This document shows, in pieces, positions 37,758-50,765 of a stretch of 64,000 nt of DNA. The notes under the pieces were generated by a model that searched no databases, was not told the origin of the DNA, and saw only the letters and a list, made by a program, of their open reading frames with translations. Each line of letters begins with the position of its first letter. Within the stretch, counting starts at the first letter, position 1. A program made the translations under genes and the position numbers. The stretch is from Dioszegia crocea (taxonomy: Eukaryota; Basidiomycota; Tremellomycetes; Tremellales; Bulleribasidiaceae), in NCBI GenBank assembly GCA_001600615.1, contig BCKK01000010.1, forward strand, positions 127,632-191,631. The letters are read 5' to 3'.

Positions 37758-38703
37758 ATGGTGGGTGGACGTGCGTCTAGTCTATAAAAGCCTGATATTG
37801 ACACCCATCAGCCCAAAGCTTCTCGGACAAAATTACGCCAACACGCCCCTGCGGCGCAGCTGCCTTCAAAACGGTCGTTCGCGGTAGGCGAGGCCCAAGA
37901 GACTGTGCTCCTTGACTCTGGTGTGCAGCAGGTGCGTCATAGTCCTGACATGACAACGAAGGATTCAGGCGCTTTGCGGACCCGAAAATTGGTCCAATGA
38001 TGTCGCAAGGAGAGCTGATGAAGTAGACAAGTGCCTTTGAAGACGCTGCACCGGGACCGTCCCGGAAGAAGGGCTTGGTCATACCCGCTTCAGGTGCGTT
38101 CTCCATTTAGCTTCTTCGCTCTCCGTCTCATCCTCATTGCGCATGCTGATAGCTCCAGCAATCCCACCACCGCTCTCATCACATCCGTACTCCCGCTCGC
38201 ACACCCGCCGTGAGAAACGCAAGACGAAGCAGAACCTGCACGGCGGGACATTAGATGTGGTGGCTGAGGCTCTGCTACAAGCGGCGGCAAATGAATCAGA
38301 GGATGAGGCTATTGAAGAGCCGGTGACCAAACGAGGGAAAGGCGGTAAAGGGGAAACCAAGGAGACCAAGCCCAAGCGGAAAGAAAGAAATGGAGGGGGA
38401 TTGATTGGGGAGGGAACAGGTCGGACCATGAGAGAGAAGGCAAGGAGGAAGCAGATGTGAGTTGGATCCAACTTCTGCTTCTTCACGCAGAGTCAGCCTT
38501 CTGACAACTACAGTAAAATTGAAGGGACTCGAATACCCGCGATCTTGAAGCATCCAGAGTATAAGAAAGACCCCTGGGCGACTATCCGACTACATGCTGG
38601 AAACACCCTTGAGTCAGCTCCTGGAATAGGAAAGGCTGTGCAGCCCAAGCCGAAGGTAGCAATGCGAGAAAGCGGCATGGAGGGTATCGATCAATGTGAG
38701 TAA
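37758..38703 (+). CDS. SLX9: Slx9-like ribosome biogenesis protein
   Basis: Slx9 helps process and export pre-40S ribosomes. The model starts with an exon consisting only of ATG (37758-37760), then exons 37812-37883, 38027-38093, 38159-38456 and a last one, all in phase. The N-terminus then reads MPKASRTKLRQHAPAAQLPS, like other fungal Slx9 proteins (MPK...). The core has SHTRREKRKTKQNL, a Lys-rich middle (TKRGKGGKGETKETKPKRKE) and the Slx9 signature ILKHPEYKKDPWATIRLHAG followed by NTLES. The stop may be the TAA at 38701, or a TAA created across a further intron (GIDQ|stop); both give nearly the same C-terminus. The ATG-only exon is inferred and needs transcript support. Confidence 0.75.
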
Positions 38704-39638
38704 TGCCGGAACCTCGAGTCGCTGTGGGTCGTCATATCGGGACGCCCAGCAAGCCTTGAAGAAAGCTGATCCATTCTCAGAAGACTGACAGCGACCTCGG
38801 ATACCTCTTCAGACCGTCGACGGATCCGGCAAACCGTCAGGGGAGTCGCACCTGGACCGTCCACCGCCCCCGTACCGAGGCGAACGCGTAATCGACCAAC
38901 ATAGTTGGGCGGAAGCTCTGTCGTAACTCATTATTTGGACGAATGTGAACTCCTTGGGCCTGCTCCGCTCCCAGACTCCTGTTTCATGGCCTAGCGACGA
39001 TGATGAAGGTGTATACATCATGATATATACCTCCCAGTGCAGTCACGTGTCCCGATCACTGCGGATGGGGTCTCGATCGCACTTGGGCGATCTTGCCTCT
39101 TGCAGTCAAGTCTACTCTGCACAACATCTGCATCAAGCATCCCGCGCAGGGCGCTTCGCTCTTTCTAAGTTGACACCTCCTGCGATATCGGACGTTCTCG
39201 ATCAGCTTCGGCGATTACGACAACTCACAAGCATCAGCTGAGCTAAGCTGGGCAGGGCCAGAGCTCCGGCGAAAATTAGCATCCGAGCCGAAGTGCTGTT
39301 TATGCTGAGGTGGACGCCGGGTACGCAGTCGTCAACATTACCTCTGATTTTGCGGTATTCGCGCTCTCAGTCCGTCCAACATCACGAAGCAAGGGTCGAG
39401 TCTCGGCGTCGCCCCTACGCTGAACGCCCTTGAAACAAAACACCCGGAATCATACCCCTTGGGCCAGTTGCATCCGCCTCCCTGTCCAGGCCACCAGCCG
39501 CGAGTCCTCGTGCCGACTGCACACCATCCGCTATCTACTAGCGTGGCAAACGCTTCCAGTCGCGATTCGCTGGACGCAGACGCATCGGCTGTGCATCTTG
39601 GAGAGCAGTCTCAGTGGTAGCTGGCGGAAGTTTACACG
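38704..39638. other. 935-bp intergenic interval upstream of the histidine kinase
   Basis: Promoter and probable 5' leader of the hybrid kinase, plus the 3' end of SLX9. Open frames are short and shadow-like. I see no RNA gene or strong repeat. Confidence 0.45.
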
Positions 39639-42600
39639 ATGACGGACACGATTTACGATACCTCAAATATCCCAAAGGCATTCCTGGAAGTAAGTACTAC
39701 CCGATCCCGCCTCCGCCAAACACGCCCGCGGCCCAACATGATCGCTAAAGGACACAGGCCTACCCCTATCCAGCATTTGTTCTCGTCACGCCGATTCCCC
39801 CGTCCGCACCAGCGCAAGACGAGGACGACCTCCTTGTTCCACCCCAAGACCACCGTCTTCCCTTTACGCGCACGACTAATGCCACCACATCGTCCTTTAC
39901 ACCGGTATGGGCCAACGAAAAATGGCGAAACCTTGCGCAAGGGAACGAATTGCTGGAGTGCGTGAGCATGGAGAGCGCGCGGAAGCTGGGGGACTGGATA
40001 TCCGGCGCGAGGGCCGCCAGGCAGATGAAGGCGATGTCGTCTCAGTCGGCGGCAGGTCATGCGATGGGGGATGAGCCCACTTCGCCCTCAGCGTACCCTG
40101 TGAGACACGGCGGGCCACCTTCGCGGAAGACTGCCCGCAGTCAAAGACCGCCAAGCCGAGACGAAGCCCTGGTCTCGCCGAATTCTATGGACCCAAATGA
40201 CTCTTTCGACCTCGACGACATTACGCCTACTCTTGCTCGGTCCGAAGCTGTGGCACCGGCAGGATTCTGGGAGCCCGAGGTGCCGTACGAAGAACATGCT
40301 TCTACGTCGGGTAATTCAACTTCCGATACCGGTGCGACGGGAATTGAGGGTATTGATGAGTATCATCAGGGCCCTTTTACCCTGACACTGGACTTGATAG
40401 ATCCAGGTCGGGTCACATTGGAAATGACCAAAACATACCTACCCATATACAAAGCTGGGCGTTCGGGAGCGAGGACCCTCGTCGAAACCGACTCTTACAT
40501 CATCGTCACTACTGTCCCCAAGTCGGGCTTCTCCTCGAAAGCCGGCATGGACCTCTCTCGGATAACGACGAGTCGAACGGATACCCGAGATCGCTATCAC
40601 GATCAACATGCCGATGATATTGCGGAGGATTTCCCAGCATTTCCGTCGCTTCCGCCTCCGAAACCCCGAACCACAATCCTGCCACAACTCCCTGTGTCGG
40701 CCGAAAATAAAAACATGATTACTCTGCCCGACCCAAAACACTGGACTTCGGGATCCCAGATGACTCCGACCGACGAGATTATGGCGCTGGATTTGACGGA
40801 TACGGACGATCCACAGGCCTCGCGTCCTCTGTACTTCAGCAGTGACGGCACCGTCAGTCGGCCGCGAGGACCTTTGCTCAGCGGGGTGGACGAAAGAGGG
40901 AAACCTCTGGACGTGGACGTGCTGCTGGCCACTACGGATTGGTCAAAGACATCTCTCGGACCCAGGGAGACTTGGCCTCAGAGTCTGAAGACTATCGGTG
41001 GGTCTTTATTTGTTCAAAAAGTGATTTCTTTGCTGATGTTCAGTTTCACTCATCATGCAATACCCACATCAGTGTTGCCTGTGGTGGGGCAAAGATCTTA
41101 CCCTGATATACAACGCGCGATATGCGGAGACGATTCACAAGCATCCAGATTTGTTCGGCATGTCTGGTCCGTTGGCATGGCAGGGTGAGTTTTGACAATC
41201 GTACCGTGACGTGCCGCTGACTTGGACAGAAATTTGGAACTCTATCGGACCCTTGTCTGAACTTGTCCTCTCCGGCACTCCAGTCTCGAAAGAAGATGAC
41301 TTCCTTCTATTCAAGCAGCTGCCGCACCAGGGCACAGGTACATTTGAGGCCTACCACAGCTGGATGTGGGTGCCAGTCTTGCAGGAAGATGGAACCTTTG
41401 GAGGATTATGGAATGCGACAATCAACACCACCAAGAAGGTTTTGGCGGAGCGTAGGATGGCTTCGGTTCGGGAAATGGGGGAGCGGACGTGTAAGTCATG
41501 CTGCCCGGGTGGAACTGATCAACTCAGCTATCGCAAGGACGCTGAAAGAATTTGATTCGGCTGTAATTGACATCCTTACTGCCAATCCCAAAGACATGCC
41601 ATTCGCTGCTCTGTATCACGTTGACGAGGTATCATGTGAGTCTATTGTGTCTTAACGGACTGTCAGGGCCTGATATCATTCCAGCGAATAGTAAACGCGG
41701 CCTGACCAATAATAATGCCAAATCTCTCCAGGCCGACGCTCTCTATGGATCGCTCGCGAGCAAGACGAAGTGCAAACTTACACTTGCTGGCGCAATCGGC
41801 GTTCCAGAAGGCCATCGTTCGGCCCCTTCGGATATTCGTATCTCGCTCGACATGCGACCTCGTGACGCCAGGGGCAGTATGGCCCATATGACCAACTCTC
41901 CGACGCTGTCAGTCATGTCCTCGCGATCCGGCGTTCAGACTAGGCGCAATACGCAACCAAGCCCTGCAATCACATCATCCGCTACGATGGACGACGAGAT
42001 GAAGGGTCTTTCGTCCGCATCCGGCTCTGGATCTGGATCGTCCGAGATGTTTAGCTGGCCCTTTAAAGAGGCTTTACAGACCAGGCGGATAGTGCTTGTG
42101 GAGGACTGCTCGTCACTCATTAGTGGATATCCCATCAGAGTGTGGGACGAGCTGCCAAACGCGGCTGTGGTGGTTCCAATTGCGAATGACTCAGACGAGG
42201 GAGTGCCAAGTGCGGTCATTGTTATTGGTCTGAGTATCAGGAGGCCTTTTGATGAGGATTACGAATCTTTCTTGGTACGATTATTCAATGCTGCTCGTGG
42301 ATGAGCCAGCTGACCCTATCTAGCATGTGTTGCGGCTGCAGCTCGCATCGGGCATAGCTGCGGTCCGATCATACGAAGCCGAGCGTCAGAGGATCGACGA
42401 GCTGGCCGCTTTGGATAGAGCGAAGAGCATGCTATTTTCCAATGTCTCCCATGAGCTGAGGTCAGTATTCGATGCTGGCGGAATATTGACGATCGCAGAA
42501 CACCTCTCACCCTGGTTTCTGGACCACTAGATGATTTATTGATGGAGACAAAGGAAGGACCCAAGAAGGAGATGTTGGTCATGGCTCGTCGAAATGTGTA

Positions 42601-45600
42601 AGTCCAGCGCGAGGCAAAGCTTTCGACGCACTGACGATGTTGTAGCCGGAGATTGACTCGACTTGTCTCGACATTGATGGATGTATCACGCTTGGAAGCT
42701 GGTAGATTAAAGGGATCGTTCAAACAAGTCAACCTCGGCGTCGTGACTCGGGATCTTGCTGTGAGTCACAATTGCTGTGCGATGTACGCCCACTGACACT
42801 TCAGGCTTTGTTTAGAGGTGCTATCGAACGAGCCAAACTCAAGTACATTGTCGAATGTGATCTTACTCCGCGAAATGCCTATGTCGATCCAGACCACTGG
42901 GTGAGTCATCAGTCCCAGCAAATTGCTCCTGGCTTGGCTGACATGTCACAGGAAAAGATTATGTTTAACTTAATCGGTAAGTCTGCAGGGCGAAAAGCTG
43001 GGATCAAAGCTGACTATCAAGGAAACGCAATGAAATATACGATGACTGGGTATGTCGTCCGCTGGGTTTGGTCACATACTGCGCTGATCCTACAGATTTG
43101 TACACGTTACTCTATCGTATGGTGCAGGAGAGGCATTCTTTGTCGTCCGAGATTCTGGAGTGGGTATTCCCGCATCAGACATCGACCTTATTGGCGACCG
43201 CTTCCATCGAGTTCAATCTATCAGCAGGTCACATGAGGGGACCGGAATCGGAATATCGCTCATCAAGGTGAATTCGTTTTCCAGATAGATCGGCGTAGCT
43301 CATTTTGGCAGGAACTGATCAAGCTACATGGTGGTATCCTGGAGATTGAAAGTCTTACGGCGGAGGAGAGTGAGGACGGATCTCGTAAGTTGGCCTTTGC
43401 GATAGTCCGCTTTGCAACATTGGCGGCGGAGGTGGCATCCACGGTACGCCATATGGTCCAGCACGCTGACACAGTATAGATGGCTCCACATTCCGAGTTA
43501 GACTACCGTAAGCTCAACATTGAATCTCATCGTACCACACTGACCGTTTAAGCCTCGGGGTCGACCATCTCCCTCGTGATGCCATCGACACTAGTCAAAG
43601 TACAATGACAAATAACGTCTTCAACTATGCCAGCGGAATAGTCGACGAAGCAATGCAGTGGAACCGAGATCGCGAAGGCAGCGATCTGGGATCATCCTCC
43701 GATTCCGGGAAAGCTACCAGCGCGGCCGAGAGCTCGAACCAGAGTAGTCGGGGATTAGATCCAAACACTCTATACTTCAAGAAGGAGGATGTCATTATGC
43801 TGGTTGATGGTGAGTACCACAGTGGAGTGTCCTAATTTTTGCAGACTCTGCCGATACTAGACGCTACATGAAATCTATCTTTGCGCCTTTCTGTACCGTC
43901 ATCGAAGCGCGGGATGGTCTGGAGGCTTTGGAATTATGCCACAAAGGGCTACCCCATGTGGTAATCACCGATGTGATGATGCCAAATGTAAGCTATGCCA
44001 CAATCATATCTGGTCGAAAGCTTACGATCTAGCTGGATGGTTTTGGTCTACTTGCAGCACTGAGGGAAGATCCCAGATTCTCAATGGTCCCCATCATCAT
44101 GCTGTGAGTCCCTCGCAGTCCGAGCCTGCATGTGATGCTGATCAGCTACAGAACTGCCCGAGGTGGCGAAGAAGCCAAAGTTGAGGGTCTCCTTGCGGGA
44201 GCTGACGGTGAGTTGGTTCCTCGAGTAGCATTATCATGGCTGACTATTGATCCAGATCATATCGAGAAGCCGTTCAATGCGAGAGAATTGATAGCTCGGG
44301 CTCACATGCAAATCCAACTCGGTAAACGACGGCGGGAATTGGAAGTGGCATTTGAAGAGCGCACGGCGGAGTTGAGGACAGTAACGGAATGTGAGATCGA
44401 CTCCCGTGTTGTGTTTGCGGGGCTGATATTCAGACTCGCCTGGTGGAATCTTTAGATGCGACGGAGACGGAGAAGTTATATACGCCAACTCTGCCTGGTA
44501 AGTGATCACTTGGTGCCAAGCTGTAAGACAATTGTAGCTGATGTCGCAGGTTTGAGATTTCAGGCTTCGCCAGCAACCGGCCGGACATGAATACCTGGTT
44601 CCAATCTATCATGCCACTCCATCGAGAGCGGGTTCACGATTTGTGGACGGCGACATTTAAATCGGATCAGCCGACCCAAGCGATGGAATGGCAGTTCAAC
44701 AATGGCCGATGGGGTAGGGTCTGGCTATGACTCGAGAAGACCTTGCGCTGATCCAGATTAGTGATGTGCAAATTAATCCGACTCGACAAATTCGCTCCAG
44801 GCCTGAAAGGCATCCTGGGAAGTCTGATGGACATCTCCGAGCGAAAGATGAACGAGGAGATCCAGCGACTACGCGTTGTGGAAGCCGAGCAAAGAAGGGT
44901 GGAAGCTGAAGAGGCGAAACATCAACAAGAGCTGTTGATTGATATCACTTCGTACGTCCTCTTGAATGTGGGCGATTTGCTAACTGAAATAGTCATGAAA
45001 TTCGAAATCCCATCAGTTCACTTATGCAGTGCTCATCCCTAGTGAAGACCAATCTATTGTCCCTACAGGAGCAATTCGACATGTCGATCAAAAGCTCAAC
45101 ACCATTCAGACCCACCAATCAACTACTTACAACTATCAATGAAGATCTTGAGGCGCTGGAGAGTATCTATCAGTGCGGTTTGGCCCAGGAGCGGATATCC
45201 AATGATGTGCTATCGCTTGGCCGGATACAGCTTGGTGAGTTCCACGTTTTGAAGCGCAGTGAGCTGGCTAATGATGACAGATATGTTCCGTATGTTTTAG
45301 TCACTCCCTCGAGCAGGAGGCATAAGCTGACCTGGCAGAAATGTTCGATGTCGAGACGGATATAGTTGCCGAAGCGCAAAAGGTCATATCCATCTTCCAA
45401 AATGAAGCGAGGATGAAGCGAATCTCGCTTTCGTACAAAATCGGCGAGTCAGTCGAAAGACTGGGTATACATTCCATCAAGACAGATCCAGTACGAATGG
45501 GGCAAGTGTAAGTGTGGCATGGGGATGGATCTCAGGCTGCTTGCTGACAAACTGCAGTGTGACTAATCTCCTGTCCAACGGTATTCGCTTCACATCCACC

Positions 45601-46833
45601 TCGAGCGTCCGTAAAATCCAGCTCAGCTACGATATCTCGCTCGACCCTCCCACAGATGGCTCGTGTGCCATGCCAGGATTGCCTGACCCTCTGGCTCCCG
45701 GACAGCTCAAGGACGACATGACTGCATATCTATACGTGGCGGTGACGGACACTGGACCCGGGTTGACGCCCAAGGAGCTTGACATGCTCTTCCAACGATT
45801 CTCGCAGGTGTCTCGTGAGTTTTTGCTCATACTACACTGGATATCATTCTGACATCTGTAGCCAAGACCCATACCATCTTCGGAGGGTCTGGATTGGGTC
45901 TGTTTGTGTGTCGAAGTGAGTCCATCCTGGCCTGAATTACGGCATAGCTGATATTCAGAAATCACCGACTTGATGGGTGGTCGTATTGAGGTCATCTCGC
46001 AGCATGGCGAAGGCTCGACATTCCGCTTCTTCATCCAGGTCAGAACATGCCATACGAACAAGCGGAACGCATCGCCAGAACTCAGGGAGACCAGTGGCGG
46101 GAAGCGGGGTAGTCTCAAACGGCCGGCCTTGAAGAAGCGCAATACTGGACCGAATAAAGGCGTAAAAAATTTCCCGCACGTCCTGATAGTTGAGGACAAC
46201 CACATCAACAGAACGGTGCTGTCTAGGCAGCTCAGGCATGTCGGGTTGACGTGTGAAGGTGAGGAATCGATCCAGGGAGTCATACTGACTTTTTCAGTGG
46301 CAGTCAACGGGCTCGAAGCTTTGGAGAGAATTCGACAGGTCTCGACGCTCGTTGGACCTCGAGTCGACAAGCCCTTCGACTGCATATTGCTTGACTTGGA
46401 GATGCCGAGTGAGAAAATGTTTTTGACGCTTTCTGGACAAAGCTGACGATCAGTCATGGATGGTCTGACTGCCTTACGGCATATCCGAGAGGAAGAGGCT
46501 GCCGGTACACTAGACCTGAACCTGATCATTGCCCTGAGTGAGTCTGAGTCAATCACTTACGTCCTGCGTACGCTAGCTGACGTGCTCAGCTGGTAATGCA
46601 CGGCAAGGGCAGATAGATGAGGCAAAAGCTGCGGGAATGGACGAAGGTATGTTTCAGTGATCCTCCACGTGGCTGACCTTCCAGTTGTTATCAAGCCGTA
46701 TCGACTGGACGACCTGCTTTCGAAGATCGAGGACATGATGAAGCTCCGCAGTAGCGCACCAGCTCAAGTACCATCGGCGTCGATGAAGCCAGTTCAGGAG
46801 GGCGTAGAAGCGATCACTGTGAGCGAGGATTAA
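39639..46833 (+). CDS. TCO2: Double hybrid histidine kinase (two kinase and two receiver modules), Tco2-like
   Basis: A multi-exon gene of about 1,900 residues. In order: start MTDTIYDTSNIPKAFLE; a disordered region; a PAS-like segment (LWWGKDLTLIYNARYAETIH); a GAF-like region; kinase 1 with H-box FSNVSHELRTPL (His codon at 42450-42452), N-box FNLIGNAMKYT and ATP loops DSGVGIP and EGTGIGIS; receiver 1 with VDDSADTR, phospho-Asp in VITDVMMPN (43970-43972), LTARGG and EKPF; a PAS domain (GEVIYANSAWFEISGF); kinase 2 with H-box DITSHEIRNPISS (44994-44996), VTNLLSNGIRFT, DTGPGL and GGSGLGLFV; receiver 2 with IVEDNHINR, phospho-Asp in LLDLEMP (46393-46395), LTGNAR and IKPY. All catalytic residues look intact. 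In Cryptococcus, Tco2 has this layout and feeds the Ypd1-Ssk1 osmostress relay; that role here is inference. Confidence 0.92.
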
Positions 46834-46983
46834 ATGGACATTGAAGAGGGAGGATTGCAAGTGGACATCAGGATTCATATGTATTGCTTAGGCGTGGCGT
46901 CTGTAAACTTAGCCTAGCCCGTAGATAAATGGCATATGTAGCAAGCGCATTATAGGCATTCAAAGTTTTCCCATACGTGTAAA

Positions 46984-48368
46984 TTACAAAACTTCGGCCC
47001 AGCCAAGTTTCACCCATTGCTCTACGAGGTGGTATTTGACCAGATGGGTAGTCCCTTTTCCTAGAGGTGCTGGTTCACCACTGTTATATGGATCAGCCAT
47101 CATTCGTTACTCAGGCCATGTTTTACTCACTCTGGTAAGGTGATCTCCCCGCAGTCTCTGCGACAATATATCAGAACGGGAACGTTTTTATTTGGTTTAG
47201 GTACTGCCCTATCAGCTTAATGTATCCAAACGTAAAGACATCACTCACTCATGCTTAATCCATCACCGTATGTGTCGTCCATCTTCCGTAGCCACTCTGG
47301 TAATGAGTCGAGTACGGAATGCTGAAAATGGGTATGTAGGAGTTCGGTGTAGCTGGCAGGATCAGCGGACATCATTTGGTACAGAAGGGATACTTTTTAG
47401 AGGTGACTCGAGATAAGGAGAGGAGTCGGCGGCAGGAGAAAGCAGCGAGCACCAAGGCAGCATGAGGAACTCACTTTTTAGCGTGCAGCCTTTCGGCTCC
47501 TGATAATAATGATTGTACATCGGGGGTAGCAGTGATGTACTGAGAGTACTTTTCGATCTGTAAACCGTCAGCTCTGAGCCAGACGAAGCGAAATCTTCTT
47601 GCACACTGACTGACCTTCCATAATCTTGTCCTGACGTATGATCGGACCAGATACTTGACCCGCTCCATCTCCGTCATGACCAGCACCAGCTTGAAGTGCT
47701 CTTCTTCGTTCGTATCTGGGTCGGACCGAAGGGTATCTACCATCTTTTGCTGCTTGTGTCAGCTACTGCCAATCCACAGCACGTCCAGACAGAATACAGC
47801 CAAAGCACACTCGCGCCGATTCCCGCTAGAAGTCAGAAAACTGAAAACTCACCTGCTGTTCAAGCTTATCAAACACACTATCAATCAAATCCCCTTCCCA
47901 GCGCATGATATGCGATGTTCCCCTTTCTCTAACCCACACCAGTCCCAACCGCCTCACATCGTCCATATCCCCTTCAAGCTCTTCATCACCTTCCGGCCCA
48001 TCCCCACCTCCATCCCCATCCCCATCTGCACCGTCCCCAAACATATTCATGTCCATATCCATATCCATCCCTCTTCGCCCACCCCGATAACCACCTATAC
48101 TGGACATATCGTCCTCGGTATCCATGGGCGCCGAATCAGATACCCGGTCGGTCCGTGGAGAAGCTGTGGACTCATATCGACCACGACCTCGGGCCCCGGC
48201 CGATCCATTTGGCCGGCGGGACGATTCGGCACGGGACGAATCTGAAGTAGCGGATACAGAAGGTTGACGAGCGTAGGGTGCTCTTCGAGCTGGATTGGCG
48301 GTTGGGGCAGGACGGATGACTCGGGGTGCCTCTTCCTCGTCTGGATCGTCGTCGAAGAAACCGGGCAT
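46984..48368 (-). CDS. SLD5: Sld5, GINS complex subunit
   Basis: GINS subunit that joins Cdc45 and Mcm2-7 in the replicative helicase. The start MPGFFDDDPDEEEAPRVIRP opens a longer-than-usual disordered, Asp/Met/Gly-rich N-terminal extension of about 135 residues. The Sld5 domain follows: DMDDVRRLGLVWVRERGTSH, LIDSVFDKLEQQ, FKLVLVMTEMERVKYLVRSY, RTRLWKIEKYSQYI, NYTELLHTHFQHSVLDSLPE, and the C-terminal B-domain ending HLVKYHLVEQWVKLGWAEVL. The C-terminal block matches Sld5 closely. About seven exons with standard introns. Two ACGCGT elements lie 175-206 bp upstream of the start. The gene converges on the kinase, with 150 bp between the stop codons. Confidence 0.9.
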
Positions 48369-48708
48369 TATGAAGATTGGGTGGTTTTGAGATGGCCTGA
48401 AGTGATGGGGAGGAATTGTCAGTAGGAACAGTAGCTGCTGATAGGCTATGATGCTACTGGCTGTTGGTGTTTTTGGGCTGTCTGGGATAGTCGTTCGCTC
48501 CCCTATAGCTTCCTCGCCAAAAATCGCGTCACAAGCTTCAAGACGCGTCGAGGTCCGTGCGCTTGAAACGCGTAATTTTGGGTGGCAAATGGGCGAGACC
48601 TGCAGCTGTGTAGGGAGCTTTGAGGAGCAATAGAAGTGCACTGACGAAGCAGAGACAATGGCATGGGTGTTTCAGCTTGAATAACAAGGCAAGCCATTCA
48701 TACATCAA
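48369..48708. promoter_or_regulatory. SLD5 promoter and SPC34 3' flank, with two ACGCGT elements
   Basis: Contains ACGCGT at 48543-48548 and 48569-48574, 20 bp apart between hexamers. MCB elements are the classic signature of DNA-replication gene promoters in yeasts, and the gene served is a replication gene. No other gene is visible. Confidence 0.5.
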
Positions 48709-50706
48709 CTATAAAGCAAACATGACCCTCGCCCCAGCTTTCCTATCAATCTTAGCAACCCTCTTCCCGACCACATGGTAAATACACTTCGTCACCATCC
48801 CGCCTCCTGCCCCAGCCGTAGCCGGATCTGTGGACTCCCAACCTCGAGCACGGGCCAAAGCACCCAAATCATCCTTGAGTTCAGTCATTGATACGGCCCC
48901 GTCCTCGGCGCGCAGGAGGGCAAGGAGGAGATGAGCAGTGAGGATAGTTTGGGGCGTGATGGGCTGTGGCGGTGGGCCGGAGTTTTGACCGAGGGTCGAA
49001 GAGAGGGTAGATGTGGAGTGTGATGAGGGACTAGGGGGTGGGGATGGGTCTGAGCGAGAAAGACGGGCTAGATGGGTTCTGTTGGATTAGTATTAGTTCT
49101 CGATTTTTGCAAGAGCGGCAAGACTTACATTGTTGCTTCGGTGCCTTCGGTGGGTTCTGCCCCGCTTGTTAGGCCCTGGCGTAGCATTTCAGATAAACCT
49201 TCCCTTATTTTTCCCTGGACAAGTCAGTCCACCATCCAAAGTATCATGATTCGGAATTGTCGAAGACTCACAATTGCCTGCTCGACAATCGGCAGTCTGT
49301 ATTGGACACCCTCGAGTACCCCATCTGGCTCACTACCTCTGATCTCTTCTTGGGGCAAGACCACCTCCTCCTCGGGCTCAGGTATATCCTCAGTCTGCGC
49401 CGGCACCGGCACCTCCTCTTCCGAAACCGGTATCGACCCAGGAGTAAATCGTACCGTCTGATCTTCATCCTTTTCTCCCGACAAACCCCCATCTCTCGCA
49501 TCGACAGAAGCAGCCCCATCCCACCCGCCTAGACCAGTAGCGGTCACTCTCGGTCTCCCAAATATACCCCTACCCACCAGCTCCTCCGCCTGGCCGGCAG
49601 CCGGACTACCCATAACTTCCCTAAGCGTACTCTGCGCATTGACCCCTCCTCTACCTCTAGCCCTCGGCGTCCCTAGGAACTTAAGCGGCGAAAACCGATC
49701 AAATTCAAATCCCTCCGTCAAGACTCCGCCACTATCTCTTCCCGGCGTCGCCCGTGCTCGGCGGGGTGTAGTCCCATTAACGAGAGAATTTGTTACTCTG
49801 ATATCTCTAGATTGGGGTGTTTTGGCCGGTGTCCGACTAGGATGAGAGGTAAGGGGAGGTGAAGAGGGTAGAGAGGAGGTGGATTTGAACGCTGTGGCTG
49901 GATCGTCGGGGATAGGAGTCGTGGATGATGTTGATGATGACAATTTGGCTTGCCGGAGGGGGATTAGGGAAGATTCCATCTTGCGTAGAGCTGCTTCTTC
50001 CGCTTTGACTACTTCTTCAAAGCTTAGTTTAGGCGTTGGTCTGGGGCCGGATGGAGGGTTTGGATTGGGCTGAGAGGACGAAGGCGCGCTGGAGTTGGTG
50101 TTCGATTGGGTGCTAGACGCTTCTTCGATCTGGAGTTCAAGCTCTGTTACACGCTCAAGTTGGGTATGGTGCGTATCCAAGAGTGAAGCAATCGTAGCTC
50201 TTGCTCGAGGCATTGGACGGCTAGGATTATCAGCAACATCCTCCCACCCCAGGCGCCCAGAAAAGGACTCACTAATCATCCACAAGCCTTAACGCAGTCC
50301 TAAGCATCACCTCCACTTCATTCCTCCCTTCCACATCCACCTTCATATCTCTCCCTCCAGCCCCCACCCGTCCTCCCATACCCTCATCACGCTTCTCTAC
50401 CCTCTTAATCCGACCAACACCAGCCACTTCCGCCTCGCCTATAAATCGAAACAACCGTACTTCACTCTCTTGTGCATCTCGTATCAAGGATAATACGCCC
50501 GCTTCTCCACTGGAGGCGCCTCGACTAGGTCGTGAATTGGGCCTGGACCGTTTCGCGGATGAAGAGGCCGAGGCAGGGTTGAGATGGAGAGAATTTAGGT
50601 AGGCGGTGGTGTATGGTCCTGAGGGCGAGAGGTTGGCTGCGGACAGTGTATGGATTTGCGCTGAGTAGTCAGCTAGGGCTGCTAAGCTGTCTGTGAGGGA
50701 GGGCAT
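48709..50706 (-). CDS. SPC34: DASH complex subunit Spc34 with a long C-terminal extension
   Basis: Spc34 is part of the DASH/Dam1 ring that couples kinetochores to microtubules. The N-terminal part matches: QIHTLSAANLSPSGPYTTAY, GVLSLIRDAQESEVRLF (the LIRD motif), EVEVMLRTALRLVDD and a coiled-coil starting HTQLERVTELELQIEEA. Beyond that the protein continues for more than 350 residues, far longer than Spc34 in yeasts: a Ser/Pro-rich linker with TP sites (FDRFSPLKFLGTPRARGRGG), an acidic stretch, IREGLSEMLRQGL, and a compact C-terminal segment (TAHLLLALLRAEDGAVSMTE, then GGGMVTKCIYHVVGKRVAKI) that could be a winged-helix-like fold. I identify the family from the N-terminal third only. An ACGCGT lies 60 bp before the start. 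Confidence 0.75.
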
Positions 50707-50765
50707 CGTGTAGGTATGGGAAGATGGGGGGTATGTGGTGGCGAGGAATTTTGTTGATGTTCGCG

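Noticed and set aside
37777..38106. Minus-strand frame of 109 codons
   Set aside because: Antisense to SLX9 exons and introns, with no domain; the plus strand has consistent splice signals and a recognisable protein.
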